NCBI GenBank assembly: GCA_020850355.1
Contig: JADZEX010000080.1
Span: 1-36,518, forward strand
Direction of reading: 5' to 3'
Source: Fimbriimonadaceae bacterium
GTDB lineage: Bacteria > Armatimonadota > UBA10988
Length of the DNA: 36,518 nucleotides
Program-made: the position numbers and the translations under genes
Notes under the pieces: generated by a model
What the model was told of the DNA's origin: nothing
The model's input: the letters and a program-made list of their open reading frames with translations, nothing else
Databases searched by the model: none
Shown here: one piece after another, positions 7,323-16,457 of the stretch
Numbering within the stretch: position 1 is the first letter of the stretch
Layout: every line of letters begins with the position of its first letter

Positions 7323-9437
7323 TCACTCCCAGGCCGACTTGAGTTCCCAGACCGTGACGTCGACCACCCGCGCCGCGCCACCCCGCGCAAACAGCGACAG
7401 CCCCGTGACGTGCTCCGCGGCCACCGCCGCCGCCGGCAGGTAGAGCGAGCCGTCGCTGGCGAACAGCTCCAGCGAACCCCGGTCGGCCAGCAGGCGCAGT
7501 TGCAGCCGTCCGTCTCGCAGCGCCAGCGGCGCCTTCAGCCCGGCGAGCTGCAGCTCGCCGCTCGGCACATCGTAGAGCAGCGGCACGCCCCGGACAGCCA
7601 GGCCAACCTGCCGGGCCGTGCCGACGGCGATGTCGAGCGTCAGATCGAACAACTCGCCCTGCGCCGCGGCCAACGGATTGGCGTCACCTGGCGCCAATGG
7701 CAGGTTGGTCAGGTTGTGCCGGCGGCTGCGCAGGCTGGCGATCTCGGCGACTGGCGCGGCCTGCAGGCGCAGCCCGGCCGCGGTGCGACGGAGCGTCAGG
7801 CTCACCGGGAAGGTCATCTGCTGCCCCCACGGCGCGCCGGGGAAGGTGACCTGGCCCCAGGCGATCTGCACCCGCCGCCCATCGGCCGCCGGGACATCGC
7901 TGAAGGTCTGCGAGGCGTAGTAGCAGTTGCCGTGGTGGAACCGCTGCTGCGGCGCCTCCGGCGTGAAGGTCCGGCCGTCGAAGGCGCCGACCTGGTACGA
8001 TCCGTTGGCGCCGTAGACCACCCAGCGGCGTTCGCCCGGCTCGCCGTCGACCGGCAGTTCGAACAGCTCCGGGCACTCGTAGTAGCCGTCGATGCGGCTG
8101 CCCAGCTCCCAGGCCCGCAGGTCGGCCGAGGTATAGAAGGCAATGCACTGCCGCAGCGCGTCGCCGCTCTCCGGCTTGACTTCGTCGTAGACCGCCATCA
8201 CCCAGCGCTGCGTCGGCGCGTGCCACAGCAAGCGCGGGTCGCGCCCCTGATGCCGCACCGCCGGCTGGTCGGGCAGCTCGCGCCAGGTCCGCCCGCGGTC
8301 GACGCTGACCACCAGGCACTCCCCGCGGCCGGTCGACGTGTAGGCCGCCAGCAGCGCAGGTTGGCCCGGCGTGCCGAGCCCCGTCGTGTGCGGCGTGTCG
8401 ACCGCGGCGCTGCCGCTGAAGACCCAGTCGCCGAACCGCTGCGGGTAGAGCGCAATCGGCAGCTCCCGCCAATGCACCAGATCGCCAGAGACGGCGTGCC
8501 CCCAGTGCATGTTGCCCCACCCCGTGCCGTAGGGGTTGTGCTGGTAGAACAGATGCCACTCGCCCTGCAGATACACCAGGCCGTTCGGGTCGTTGTTCCA
8601 GCCGCGGCGGCTGCTGAAATGGAACTGCGGCCGCAGCGGCTCACGGTAGAGCTGCTCGCCGCCGACGATCTGGTCGGCCTCGACGATCTGCTCCCACGCC
8701 GTGCAGTCGGCCGGGTAGTCGGCAATCACCAGCTCGGTCGCCGCACCGCGCAGCGGCGCGAGGTCGACGAACATGTAGCAGAGCGGCTCGCCCGTGGCGA
8801 GTTCCATCTCAAACTCGCGGACCACCGTCTCGCCCTGCCGCAGCACCACCCGCTGCAGCGGCGCACCGGGCGCGTAGGGCAAGTTGAGGTACCGCCGAGC
8901 GGTGTCCACCGGGCGCCGTCGCGTGCTCACGGGCAACTCCTCGCACAGCATCAGGTGATCGACATTGAGGTGCCCCCATCCTCCTGTCGCGGCGTCGCGG
9001 ATTCGGACCCGGGCCTCGCGGCCCTGCAGGTCGGCCAGCTCCCAGTGTTCCCAGTGCAGCCGCTCGCTGCCCCCTGGCCGGTCGTTCGGCCCGGTCGCCG
9101 TGCGCACCACCTGACCGTCGACCAACAGCTCCAAAGCCAGCCGGGCCGGATCCTGGCCGCCACCAATCAGGAACGCCAGATACCGCCGCTCCAGCTTGAG
9201 AGCCGGCGACAGCAACTCGCCCGTGCTGGCATCACCGCCGCGGAAGCTGTTCACGAGCCCCCGCCCGCGGAATCCGCTGACCACCATCTGCCCCGGCAAC
9301 GTCCCCCGCGCCGGCCCGCTGCCGCAGGCCGTCCCGCGCACCGCCCACCCGGCGTAGTCGTCGCCCTCAAAGTCGAACAGCACCAGGTCGCCCGGCGCGT
9401 TCAGCAGCACCCAGCCGAGGCAGGCCGCCAGCAGCAT
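7323..9437 (-). CDS. GH32 levanase/fructosidase with N-terminal lectin-like domain
   Basis: 704 residues from the ATG at 9437, chosen because it opens a Sec-type hydrophobic signal (MLLAACLGWVLLNA). Residues 18-165 match the beta-sandwich often found ahead of levanase-type GH32 enzymes (FDFEG...W, LVNSF, FLIGGG, WGHLNVDH). A linker domain follows. The GH32 five-bladed propeller starts near 270, with nucleophile D283 (WNNDPNG), transition-state D400 (GRDPRL) and acid/base E454 (YYECPELF), then a C-terminal sandwich. It is an exo- or endo-acting beta-fructosidase, probably secreted. The length exceeds minimal GH32 (~500) because of the extra N-terminal domain. A TGC-TACCAT extended -10 at 9466-9461 may give it its own promoter. 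Confidence 0.9.
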   Translation of the reverse strand: MLLAACLGWVLLNAPGDLVLFDFEGDDYAGWAVRGTACGSGPARGTLPGQMVVSGFRGRGLVNSFRGGDASTGELLSPALKLERRYLAFLIGGGQDPARLALELLVDGQVVRTATGPNDRPGGSERLHWEHWELADLQGREARVRIRDAATGGWGHLNVDHLMLCEELPVSTRRRPVDTARRYLNLPYAPGAPLQRVVLRQGETVVREFEMELATGEPLCYMFVDLAPLRGAATELVIADYPADCTAWEQIVEADQIVGGEQLYREPLRPQFHFSSRRGWNNDPNGLVYLQGEWHLFYQHNPYGTGWGNMHWGHAVSGDLVHWRELPIALYPQRFGDWVFSGSAAVDTPHTTGLGTPGQPALLAAYTSTGRGECLVVSVDRGRTWRELPDQPAVRHQGRDPRLLWHAPTQRWVMAVYDEVKPESGDALRQCIAFYTSADLRAWELGSRIDGYYECPELFELPVDGEPGERRWVVYGANGSYQVGAFDGRTFTPEAPQQRFHHGNCYYASQTFSDVPAADGRRVQIAWGQVTFPGAPWGQQMTFPVSLTLRRTAAGLRLQAAPVAEIASLRSRRHNLTNLPLAPGDANPLAAAQGELFDLTLDIAVGTARQVGLAVRGVPLLYDVPSGELQLAGLKAPLALRDGRLQLRLLADRGSLELFASDGSLYLPAAAVAAEHVTGLSLFARGGAARVVDVTVWELKSAWE

Positions 9438-9613
9438 CAGGACAGGCTCCGCGTCGTTGGATGGTAGCACGCCTCCGAGACCGTTGACAGGACCCCGAGC
9501 GACGGCCCCCCGCGGGCGGCGGTCCGCAGCGCCAGCCGTTGCCCGCTCGCCGGGCGGCGTGGCACCCGCGACTGGGCACCTTTTGGCCACCAGTCGTCAC
9601 CATCTCGCTCCGG

Positions 9614-11170
9614 TCAGCCGGCGTTCTTGGTCATCTTGCCCTTGTCGGCGGCCTGGGCGTTGGCGCGGGCCTCGGCGGCGCGCTGCTGCATCTCTTCGAC
9701 GGTCTTGGTTTGCAGCCGCGCCGCGCCCTGAGTCTCAATCAGCTTGACCCGTGTCCCGTCGGCTTCCGCCGCCGCCAGGCGCGCCGCGGCCGCCGGCACT
9801 TCGGCGGCGTACTGCGGCAGCCAGGCCGCCTGGGCGACCAGCATCTGGTCGGTGAGCTGCCAGACCTCCTCAGGGTTGCAGACCGCGCCGGTCAACGGAT
9901 CGTGCAGCATCGCCAGCTTCAGCAGGTTGACGTCGCCGTGCACCGCGGCCTCGACCGCCAGCTTCTGCACCTGCACGCTGGCGTTGCAGGTCGCCGCGCA
10001 GCCCAGCGGCAGGTCGCCGACGACCGGCATGTTGATCCCGTTGCGGTCGACATAGCCCGGGATCTCCACCACGCAGCCGTCCGGCAGATTGGTGACGTGG
10101 CCGCGGTTGACGACATTGAAGTGCCCGCGATAGGGCCGCCCCGTCTCCAGCCCTTCGATGATGTAGCTGCCGTGCTCCTCGCTACGCTGCTCGGGCACGA
10201 AGCGCGGCGGGTCGGCCTGCAACCAGTTCGGGAAGTCCGTCTCGAACCAGTTGCGGCCCTCGGTGCAGACCCGCAGATAGCCGCCGGTCTCGCCGTTGAT
10301 CCAGGACGACAGATCGATCCAGCGCCCGATCTCGTCGACCCGCTTGCGGTACCAGGGCAGATACTCGCTGAGGTGCCCATTGCTCTCGGTGCTGTAGTAA
10401 CCGAACCGCCGCAGCACGTCGATCCGCACCTTCTCGGTCCGGCTGAACTGCGGATGCGCCGCGAACAGCTCGGGCAGCAGCGGAATCATGTCGCGGCCCT
10501 GCCACTGCACCTTGATGAACCAGGTCTGGTGGTTGATCCCCGCCGCCACCACATCGACATCACGCCGCTGCAGCGTGGCGTCGGCCGGCAGCAGCCCTTG
10601 CGCTTTGGCCCAGAGCTCGATGCACCGCGTGATCTGCCAATGCGCCCCCTGCACACCATGGCACAACCCGACGGTGTTGACGCCGCCATACTGGTTGCAG
10701 GCCCAGGTGTTGATGGCCATCGGGTTGCTGTAGTTGAGGAACAGCGCTCCCGGCCGGGCGACCTCGCGGATGTCGCGACAGATGTCGAGCAGCGCGATCG
10801 CGGTGCGCTGCCCATACAGGATGCCCCCGGCGCAGAGCGTGTCGCCGACGCACTGGTCGATGCCGTACATCAGCGGGATGTCGATGTCGGTCTGGAACGC
10901 CTCCAGTCCGCCCTGGCGAATCATGCAGATCACGTAGTCGGCGTCGGCCACGGCCCGCCGGCGGTCGGTGGTCGTCTCGACCTGCGCCGGCACCCCGTTC
11001 GCCGCGATGTCGCGCCGACAGAGCTGGCCGACCATATCGAGGTTGTCCGGCGAGATGTCCATCAGCGCGAAGGTCGTGTCCCCAAACTCGGGGACCGTCA
11101 GCAAATCGCCCATCAACCGCCGCGTGAAGCCAATCGACCCCGCCCCGATCATCGCGATGCGCAACGCCAT
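9614..11170 (-). CDS. GH4 NAD-dependent alpha-glycosidase (alpha-galactosidase-like)
   Basis: 518 residues from the ATG at 11170. The N-terminal Rossmann fold (IAMIGAGSIGFT, residues 5-16) binds NAD. NPM at 149-151 and the metal-coordinating pair C170-H171 (GLCHGVQG) are diagnostic of GH4, as is the later GINHQTWF. These enzymes use NAD+ and a divalent metal in an oxidation-elimination mechanism in the cytoplasm; there is no signal peptide. CHG, rather than the CNxP or CDMP of phospho-glycosidases, points to an unphosphorylated alpha-galactoside, alpha-glucoside or uronide. The Ala/Lys-rich tail makes it longer than MelA (~450). The alternative upstream start at 11215 lies in non-conserved sequence. 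Confidence 0.88.
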   Translation of the reverse strand: MALRIAMIGAGSIGFTRRLMGDLLTVPEFGDTTFALMDISPDNLDMVGQLCRRDIAANGVPAQVETTTDRRRAVADADYVICMIRQGGLEAFQTDIDIPLMYGIDQCVGDTLCAGGILYGQRTAIALLDICRDIREVARPGALFLNYSNPMAINTWACNQYGGVNTVGLCHGVQGAHWQITRCIELWAKAQGLLPADATLQRRDVDVVAAGINHQTWFIKVQWQGRDMIPLLPELFAAHPQFSRTEKVRIDVLRRFGYYSTESNGHLSEYLPWYRKRVDEIGRWIDLSSWINGETGGYLRVCTEGRNWFETDFPNWLQADPPRFVPEQRSEEHGSYIIEGLETGRPYRGHFNVVNRGHVTNLPDGCVVEIPGYVDRNGINMPVVGDLPLGCAATCNASVQVQKLAVEAAVHGDVNLLKLAMLHDPLTGAVCNPEEVWQLTDQMLVAQAAWLPQYAAEVPAAAARLAAAEADGTRVKLIETQGAARLQTKTVEEMQQRAAEARANAQAADKGKMTKNAG

Positions 11171-11299
11171 GCCAGCACTCCTGTGAGGCCCACCTGCCGG
11201 GCGGCGGGTGGCCAAGCTGTCGTCGGGTACATGGTACGCCGGCCGGAACCCACACCCTGCCAGACTTACATCCCCCGCGACGCACGCCCGGCCGTCGCG

Positions 11300-13477
11300 C
11301 TAGCCGCCGCTGATGAGGTACTGCACCGCCTCGCCGACGGGCAGGTCGACGCGGGTGGTGCCGGCGGGGACGGCGGTCGGGTGGCCCTCCAGGTCGTAGA
11401 TGGTGGTGGGGCCAGTGACGGGCACGGGGACGGTCCGCGGCGCGCCGGGTTTCCAGACCGCCAGGATGCGCTGGTTGCCGCGCTGGAAGCGGTAGGCCCA
11501 GACGCCGGGACCGAAGGTCTGGTCGCGGCCGGCGGGGGTGCTGCCCTCGAGCGCGTCGACACAAGCGGCGAGGGCGGTGACGGCGGGCTTGGGGCAGGCG
11601 CGACGACTGTGCCAGGGGCCGCGGGGAGGGTCGACGTCGAGGTTGAAGAGGAAGCCCCAGCCGTCGGTGCGTTCGTAGTCCAGGCCGTAGAACGGCAGCA
11701 GCACGCGGACGCCTTCGCCCTTCAGGATGATCGCCAGCCGGGCCAGCCGCTCGGCGTGGCTGAGGTGCAGCGACTCGCTTCCCAGCTTGCCGAGTTGGCC
11801 GACCTCGGTGATGTAGATCGGCAGCTCGCGGCCGGGCGCGTAGCGTTGCAGCAGCGCCCGCAGCGCGGCCAGCTTACCGGGGTAGTCGTTCTCCTCGGGG
11901 CTGTAGGCGTTCTGCGGGTAGGCGTGGGTTTCGATGCCGTCGAGGTAGCGCAGCACGCCCGCCTCGCAGACGCGTTCGTACCAGGCCAGGTCGAGCACGC
12001 TGGGACAGGGGCCGATTACCTGACCGCCGGGGTCCGCGGCGTCGACCAGCGCGCGGAGACGCCGGAAGATCTCGACCACGTCAGCCGGCGTGTGCTCGGG
12101 CGGCTGGCTGACGAACGGGGGCATGTTGAGGTTGATCTCCCAGGCACCGCCGTAGAGCCGCGGCTGCTGATGCGGGTAGCGGTGCTTCTCGACTCGGATG
12201 GCGTTGCGGATCATCGCCTCCCAGGCGTCCCACTCGGACGGCGGCGGGCCGGCCGGGCGACGGGCCCAGGCGGGCGCCTCGCCGCCGAGGTTGGTGCGTT
12301 GCGGCAGAATGTGGAACCGCCAGGCCGGCTGCGGCGGCTCGGCCAGCTCCTTGGCCACCCATTCCGGCGGCCCGGCGGCCGGGTCGGGCCGCCGCGGTTC
12401 CAGGGCGTACCACATCGTATAGCCGAGGCGCCAGGTCAGGCCCGTGCGGTCGCCCAGCCCCATGAAGTCGCCGTGGATGCCGAAAAAGGCCTGCTGGCCC
12501 CACTGCCGGATGCGCTCCTGGTTGTCGGCGATGCGGTGCGGCAGGACGCTGAAGGTGGCCAGACCGACCGGCACGGTACCCTCGGCCCGGATCACCGACG
12601 GACCGGGCAGCGCCTGGCCGGCGGCGTCGAGCCAGCGGGCGGTGAGCTGGTACCACCCGTGGCGGGGCGGCGTCACGTCAACCGTCGCCTGGCGCCGCTC
12701 GCCGAGGACGACCTCGGGCTGCAGCACAGTTTGATCGAGCCGGTCCGCGACGCGCAGCCGCACGCCGCGCATCGCTGCCGGCGGAGTGCCGCCGACGGTT
12801 AGCGTGAGCGGTACCGGCTGCCCCGGCTCGTAGAGCGCGGCCGGGCTGGCCGGGTCGGCCAGCTCGATCCAGGAGGTCAGCCGCTCGCGGCGCCAGGTCG
12901 TCAGGCGGTCGAGGTAGAACACCACGCCCGGCGTGCTGCAGGTCACGGCGAGGCTCTGCAGGCTGCCGGCCGCCGCGGCCGTCAGCGGTTCCTGGGCCTG
13001 GTTGCGAAACTCCGCGAAGGGCACGACGTGGTCGACCATCCGGCCGGCCGGGTAGTTCTGATCGTAGACCCGCGACCAACGTTGGCCGTCGGCGGTGGTC
13101 AGCTCGATGGAGATCCACCACTGCCGCTCGGCGTGCGAACCCATCACCAGCCGCAGGCCGTCGGCGTTGGCGGGCACCAGCTCGGGCGGCAGGTTCTGGC
13201 GGACCACCTGGAACCAGTTGTGGCCGGCTTCGCGGTCGGCCGGGTCGGCGCGCGTGACGTGGAGCCGCAGCAGGCTGCGGGCGACGCCCGGCAGCTCATA
13301 GGCCGGGGTCAGCTCCCAGCGCACGTTGGCCCCACCGCGCGGCGTCCAGGGCGAGGGATCCGTCGCGAAGTCGTCGAGCAGTGAGAGCTCTTCGAACGGA
13401 CCCTCGACGACCAGCTCCTGGGCTGCGGCCGGCAGCAGGCAAGCGACGGTCCGCAGCCAGACGTAGCGCCCCATCAC
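11300..13477 (-). CDS. Secreted clan GH-A-like glycoside hydrolase of unassigned family
   Basis: 725 residues. A Sec-type signal (YVWLRTVACLLPAAA) precedes an N-terminal CIA30/CBM-like jelly roll (about 30-195) and an Ig-like sandwich (about 205-310). A TIM barrel (about 325-620) and a C-terminal beta domain follow. Candidate catalytic residues are E447 (GGAWEINLN, after strand 4) as acid/base and E558 (IYITEVGQLG, strand 7) as nucleophile, which is the clan GH-A layout of GH5, GH39 and GH51. I do not recognise the family and give no substrate. It lies 43 bp after GH5 and 129 bp before GH4, in the same sugar-utilisation run. Confidence 0.72.
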   Translation of the reverse strand: MMGRYVWLRTVACLLPAAAQELVVEGPFEELSLLDDFATDPSPWTPRGGANVRWELTPAYELPGVARSLLRLHVTRADPADREAGHNWFQVVRQNLPPELVPANADGLRLVMGSHAERQWWISIELTTADGQRWSRVYDQNYPAGRMVDHVVPFAEFRNQAQEPLTAAAAGSLQSLAVTCSTPGVVFYLDRLTTWRRERLTSWIELADPASPAALYEPGQPVPLTLTVGGTPPAAMRGVRLRVADRLDQTVLQPEVVLGERRQATVDVTPPRHGWYQLTARWLDAAGQALPGPSVIRAEGTVPVGLATFSVLPHRIADNQERIRQWGQQAFFGIHGDFMGLGDRTGLTWRLGYTMWYALEPRRPDPAAGPPEWVAKELAEPPQPAWRFHILPQRTNLGGEAPAWARRPAGPPPSEWDAWEAMIRNAIRVEKHRYPHQQPRLYGGAWEINLNMPPFVSQPPEHTPADVVEIFRRLRALVDAADPGGQVIGPCPSVLDLAWYERVCEAGVLRYLDGIETHAYPQNAYSPEENDYPGKLAALRALLQRYAPGRELPIYITEVGQLGKLGSESLHLSHAERLARLAIILKGEGVRVLLPFYGLDYERTDGWGFLFNLDVDPPRGPWHSRRACPKPAVTALAACVDALEGSTPAGRDQTFGPGVWAYRFQRGNQRILAVWKPGAPRTVPVPVTGPTTIYDLEGHPTAVPAGTTRVDLPVGEAVQYLISGG

Positions 13478-13520
13478 AGTGCTCCGCGCGGAGCCTTCCC
13501 TGCCGGACGCCGGGCTCCTG

Positions 13521-14651
13521 TCAATGCCGCTGCAGCAGCGTCAGGAGTTCCTGGTCCAGCTTGTGGCCCTGCCAGTCGACGTAGGCGATGTCCTGCCGGC
13601 CGGAATCGAGCAGTCCGAAGCTGCCGCGGAACTCCCACAGGCTGTAGCCGATGCCGTGCCCGGTGAGGATGTCGAGGACGGTCTCGAACCACTGCCAGAA
13701 GACCCGGTAGGGCGTCTTGTTGAAGGCGCCGCACTCGCCGCAGTGGACGCCGATGCCTTGCTGGATCAGCCCGGCCCACGGCGCGAAGTGCTGCTCGAGC
13801 AGGCTGCGGTCGCACTCGACGCTGCCGTCGGGCTTCCGCAACGGCCAGGTCGGCTCGACCATCTTGCTCTCGCGGTCGACCCACCCGGCGCGGTAGTGGC
13901 TGATCCGCGAGGGCCAGTAGGCATGGACGCTCTGGGCAACCTTGGCGGGGATCATCTCGTCGACGATCTTGCTGCCCGCGCCATAGCCGTCGATCAGAAT
14001 CAGCCGCTGCGGATCGATCGCCCGAATCGCCTCGGTGGCGCGCGTCATCACGCGGCGGTAGTCCTCGCGGGTCATGTAGTTGTCGCGCGGGCTGGGCGCC
14101 TCGTTGACCAGGTTGTAGCTCAACGCGGCTGGCGGCACCTCGCGGTAGCGCTTCGCGAAGACCTCCCAGTGGTGGACGAAAGCGTCCTCGGCCGCGGGGC
14201 TGCGCCACAGGCTGTAGGGCTCGCGCCCGCTGTCACGTTCGTTGATGCAGTAACCCGGCGCGCGGTGGAAGTTGAGGTTGAGGTGCAGCCCGTAGGCGCG
14301 GCAGCGCTCGACCGTCTGGTCGACCCGCGCCAACCCAGCCTCGCTGAGGCGCCCGACATTCTCGGGGCGCATCTTCTTGGTCTGCCGCCAGTCGCCCTCC
14401 ACCCACAGCCAATAGTCCATCGGCAGCCGCACGAAGTTGAAGCCCCAGTCGCGGATCCACCGCAGGTCGTCCTCGCGGACCTGCCCACTGCTGCGCTCCC
14501 CGGAGTCGAGCGACTGGAAGAAGTGGAGCAGGTTGAAGCCGCGCCAGCGCGGCAGCGGATTGGTCACCTTGGCCGGTCCTTCCTGCGCCCCGACGCGGTG
14601 CGCCACGGCCGCCAGGGCGGCGGTCTGCAGGACGTCGCGACGAGTCGGCAT
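13521..14651 (-). CDS. GH5 family glycoside hydrolase, Tat-exported
   Basis: 376 residues from the ATG at 14651. The start is fixed by a twin-arginine signal (MPTRRDVLQTAALAAVAHRVG). The GH5 TIM barrel has a conserved arginine (NFVRLPMDY), H129 region (LNLNFHRAPGY), acid/base E184 in YNLVNEAP and nucleophile E306 in GVHCGECG, then GYSLWEFRGSFG. Family members are endo-beta-glucanases and related enzymes; the exact specificity is not visible. It follows the anti-sigma gene by 18 bp and heads the minus-strand run GH5, GH-A-like, GH4, GH32, binding lipoprotein. Confidence 0.9.
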   Translation of the reverse strand: MPTRRDVLQTAALAAVAHRVGAQEGPAKVTNPLPRWRGFNLLHFFQSLDSGERSSGQVREDDLRWIRDWGFNFVRLPMDYWLWVEGDWRQTKKMRPENVGRLSEAGLARVDQTVERCRAYGLHLNLNFHRAPGYCINERDSGREPYSLWRSPAAEDAFVHHWEVFAKRYREVPPAALSYNLVNEAPSPRDNYMTREDYRRVMTRATEAIRAIDPQRLILIDGYGAGSKIVDEMIPAKVAQSVHAYWPSRISHYRAGWVDRESKMVEPTWPLRKPDGSVECDRSLLEQHFAPWAGLIQQGIGVHCGECGAFNKTPYRVFWQWFETVLDILTGHGIGYSLWEFRGSFGLLDSGRQDIAYVDWQGHKLDQELLTLLQRH

Positions 14652-14669
14652 CGGCCGCCTCCAGCGCAC

Positions 14670-15737
14670 TTAAGGCAGTGGCGCGCCGCCCAGCGCGGGG
14701 GCTTCGGCGACCGGCGAGGCGGCGAAGGTCAGGCGCACCGGCGGGGCCGGCTGGCCATTCAGGTCGAACGGCTCGGGGATCTCGCTGCTGCCCTCGCTGG
14801 CGGGGCTGGCCGCGGCCAGCACCACTGTCGGCGACGGCGCCACCTCGGGGGCCGGCGCGCTCGGCGCGGGGGTCGCGGCAGTGCGCTTCGGCACCTCGCG
14901 CAGGCCGCGGTTGCGCGGCAGCAGCCGCACCGCGGCGACACGCTCGGCGCGAGCCGCCGGGGCCAGCGCGGAGCGCACCTGGCGGTCGAGATCGTCGCGC
15001 TCACGCGGCGACCAGGAGCGCGGCGCGGTCCGCTCGCGCGGCTCGCGGCGCGGCGCCGCCACGGGGCGGGCGACCACGGCGGCCGGCCGAGGCACGCTGG
15101 CAGGCCGTGGCGGCACGATCCGGCGCGGTTCGTCCGGCGTCGTGTCGGCGGTCAGCGGGGCGCTGGCGACCAGCGAGCTGCTGGCGGCCGGCAGTGTCTG
15201 CGGCAGCTGGAGGGTGGTGGTGTAGCCCAGCAGCAGCACCACCGCAGTGGCACCGGCCCAGGCCAGACGCGGCGCGGCGGCCCAGCGGCGCGGCGGCGCC
15301 GGCTCGAGCCGGGCCAGGACCGCCGCCCGCAGCCCCGGTCGCGGCGTGACGGGCGGGAGCTGATGCAGCAGATCGACCGTCCGGCGAACCGCGGCGAGCC
15401 GCTCGGCAGCCGCCGGGTCGGCCACGAAAGCGGCCTGCAGCACGGCGCGGTCGGCGGCCGGCAGGCTGTTCTCGAGCAACTCACTGGTCCGCGCCAAGAG
15501 CGGATCGGCCGCGTCCAGCGCGGCGTTGACCGCCGCCCGCAAGGAGTCTGGCGCGGGCACCGCCGGCAGCCGCTCCAACAGGGCCACCGACCGTTCGAGG
15601 GCCTGGAGTTCGCGCTGTAGCAGCGCGTCGGCGGCGACCGCCTGCCGCAGCCGTTGGGCGACGGCCGGGGCCAGTTCATCGTTCACCAGGGCAGTCAACT
15701 GGGCGCGCAGCCGACTGCGGCGGAGCATCGCAAGCAT
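14670..15737 (-). CDS. Single-pass anti-sigma-like protein with duplicated cytoplasmic domain
   Basis: 355 residues. The cytoplasmic part holds two tandem ~67-residue copies. Copy 1 (5-75) ends LERSVALLERLPAVPAPDSLRAAV and copy 2 (79-145) ends VRRTVDLLHQLPPVTPRPGLRAAV. One membrane segment (about 157-172, AWAGATAVVLLLGY) is followed by a long Pro/Arg/Ala-rich extracytoplasmic region. No HxxxCxxC zinc motif is present. Position after an ECF sigma gene plus this topology suggests a membrane anti-sigma factor. A 90-bp gap separates it from the sigma gene, with no obvious strong promoter. The function is inferred from context. Confidence 0.6.
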   Translation of the reverse strand: MLAMLRRSRLRAQLTALVNDELAPAVAQRLRQAVAADALLQRELQALERSVALLERLPAVPAPDSLRAAVNAALDAADPLLARTSELLENSLPAADRAVLQAAFVADPAAAERLAAVRRTVDLLHQLPPVTPRPGLRAAVLARLEPAPPRRWAAAPRLAWAGATAVVLLLGYTTTLQLPQTLPAASSSLVASAPLTADTTPDEPRRIVPPRPASVPRPAAVVARPVAAPRREPRERTAPRSWSPRERDDLDRQVRSALAPAARAERVAAVRLLPRNRGLREVPKRTAATPAPSAPAPEVAPSPTVVLAAASPASEGSSEIPEPFDLNGQPAPPVRLTFAASPVAEAPALGGAPLP

Positions 15738-15827
15738 CGTTGTTCGTCCGGACTCGGAGCCGCGCCACGGACCGCGGGCACGGCTTTCCCCGTTGGGGCG
15801 GCCCCGAAACCTGTTTTTGGTACGACG

Positions 15828-16457
15828 TCAGAGGTCGCCCAGCAGTTCCCCTTCGTCCTCCAGCTCCCGCGCCAGTTGCAGCCGGGCGCGGTTGAGTCGG
15901 GACTTGATGGTCCCCACGTTGGTCCGCAGGACCTCCGCGATCTCGTTGTAGCTGAAGCCCTCCAGGTCGTAGAGCACCAGCACATCGCGATGGTGCGGCT
16001 TCAGGCGGGCGATGGCGCGGCGCACGGCGGCGGCCTTTTCGGCCGACAGGTACTGCCCCTCGGGCGCCTCGCTATGGTCGGGCAGGCGGTCCAGCAGCGC
16101 CTCGGTGGTGCCGTCCTCGGTCTCACTGGCCTCGACGATCTGCGGTCGGCGCCGCTTCTTCTTCATCTCGTCGAGGCACAGGTTGTGGACGATGCGGTAG
16201 ACCCAGGTGGTCAGCGCCGAGCCACCGTGAAACTTCTGAATGCCGCGCCAGATCCGCAGGAAGGCCTCCTGCGAGACATCCCAGGCCTCGTCGGCGTCGC
16301 CCAGCAGGCGGTAGGCGAGGTTGTAGACCTTCGCCTGGTAGCGCTCGATCAGCTCGTTGAACGCCTCCCGGTCGCCGCGGCGGCAGCGGTCGATCAGGCG
16401 CGCCTCGTGCGGCTCGGGCAGGTTGTCGCCGTGCAGATCGCCGTCGGGCGGCGGCAT
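15828..16457 (-). CDS. ECF (RpoE-like) RNA polymerase sigma factor
   Basis: 209 residues. Region 2 is LIDRCRRGDREAFNELIERY, YNLAYRLLGDADEAWDVSQE and FLRIWRGI...TTWVYRIVHNLCLDEM. Region 4 is ARLKPHHRDVLVLYDLEGFS, then YNEIAEVLRTNVGTIKSRLNRAR. This is a standard group IV sigma factor. The ATG shares one base with the stop of the PASTA pseudokinase (TGATG), so translation is coupled. It probably answers an envelope signal and directs genes near or distant; its target promoter is not evident here. Confidence 0.93.
   Translation of the reverse strand: MPPPDGDLHGDNLPEPHEARLIDRCRRGDREAFNELIERYQAKVYNLAYRLLGDADEAWDVSQEAFLRIWRGIQKFHGGSALTTWVYRIVHNLCLDEMKKKRRRPQIVEASETEDGTTEALLDRLPDHSEAPEGQYLSAEKAAAVRRAIARLKPHHRDVLVLYDLEGFSYNEIAEVLRTNVGTIKSRLNRARLQLARELEDEGELLGDL

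Noticed and set aside
6474-9467. A 997-codon open frame on the plus strand opposite the GH32 and binding-protein genes
   Set aside because: It lies antiparallel to two strongly recognised genes with complete catalytic motifs, and its translation is low-complexity Arg/Ala/Gln-rich, as expected for a shadow frame in very GC-rich DNA.
9484-9489. Perfect TTGACA on the plus strand upstream of GH32
   Set aside because: Both flanking genes are on the minus strand and no plus-strand gene or suitable -10 follows.
9539-12802. A 1087-codon plus-strand open frame opposite GH4 and the GH-A-like gene
   Set aside because: Same reason: Gly/Arg/Val-rich with no domain signature, while the opposite strand encodes recognisable enzymes.
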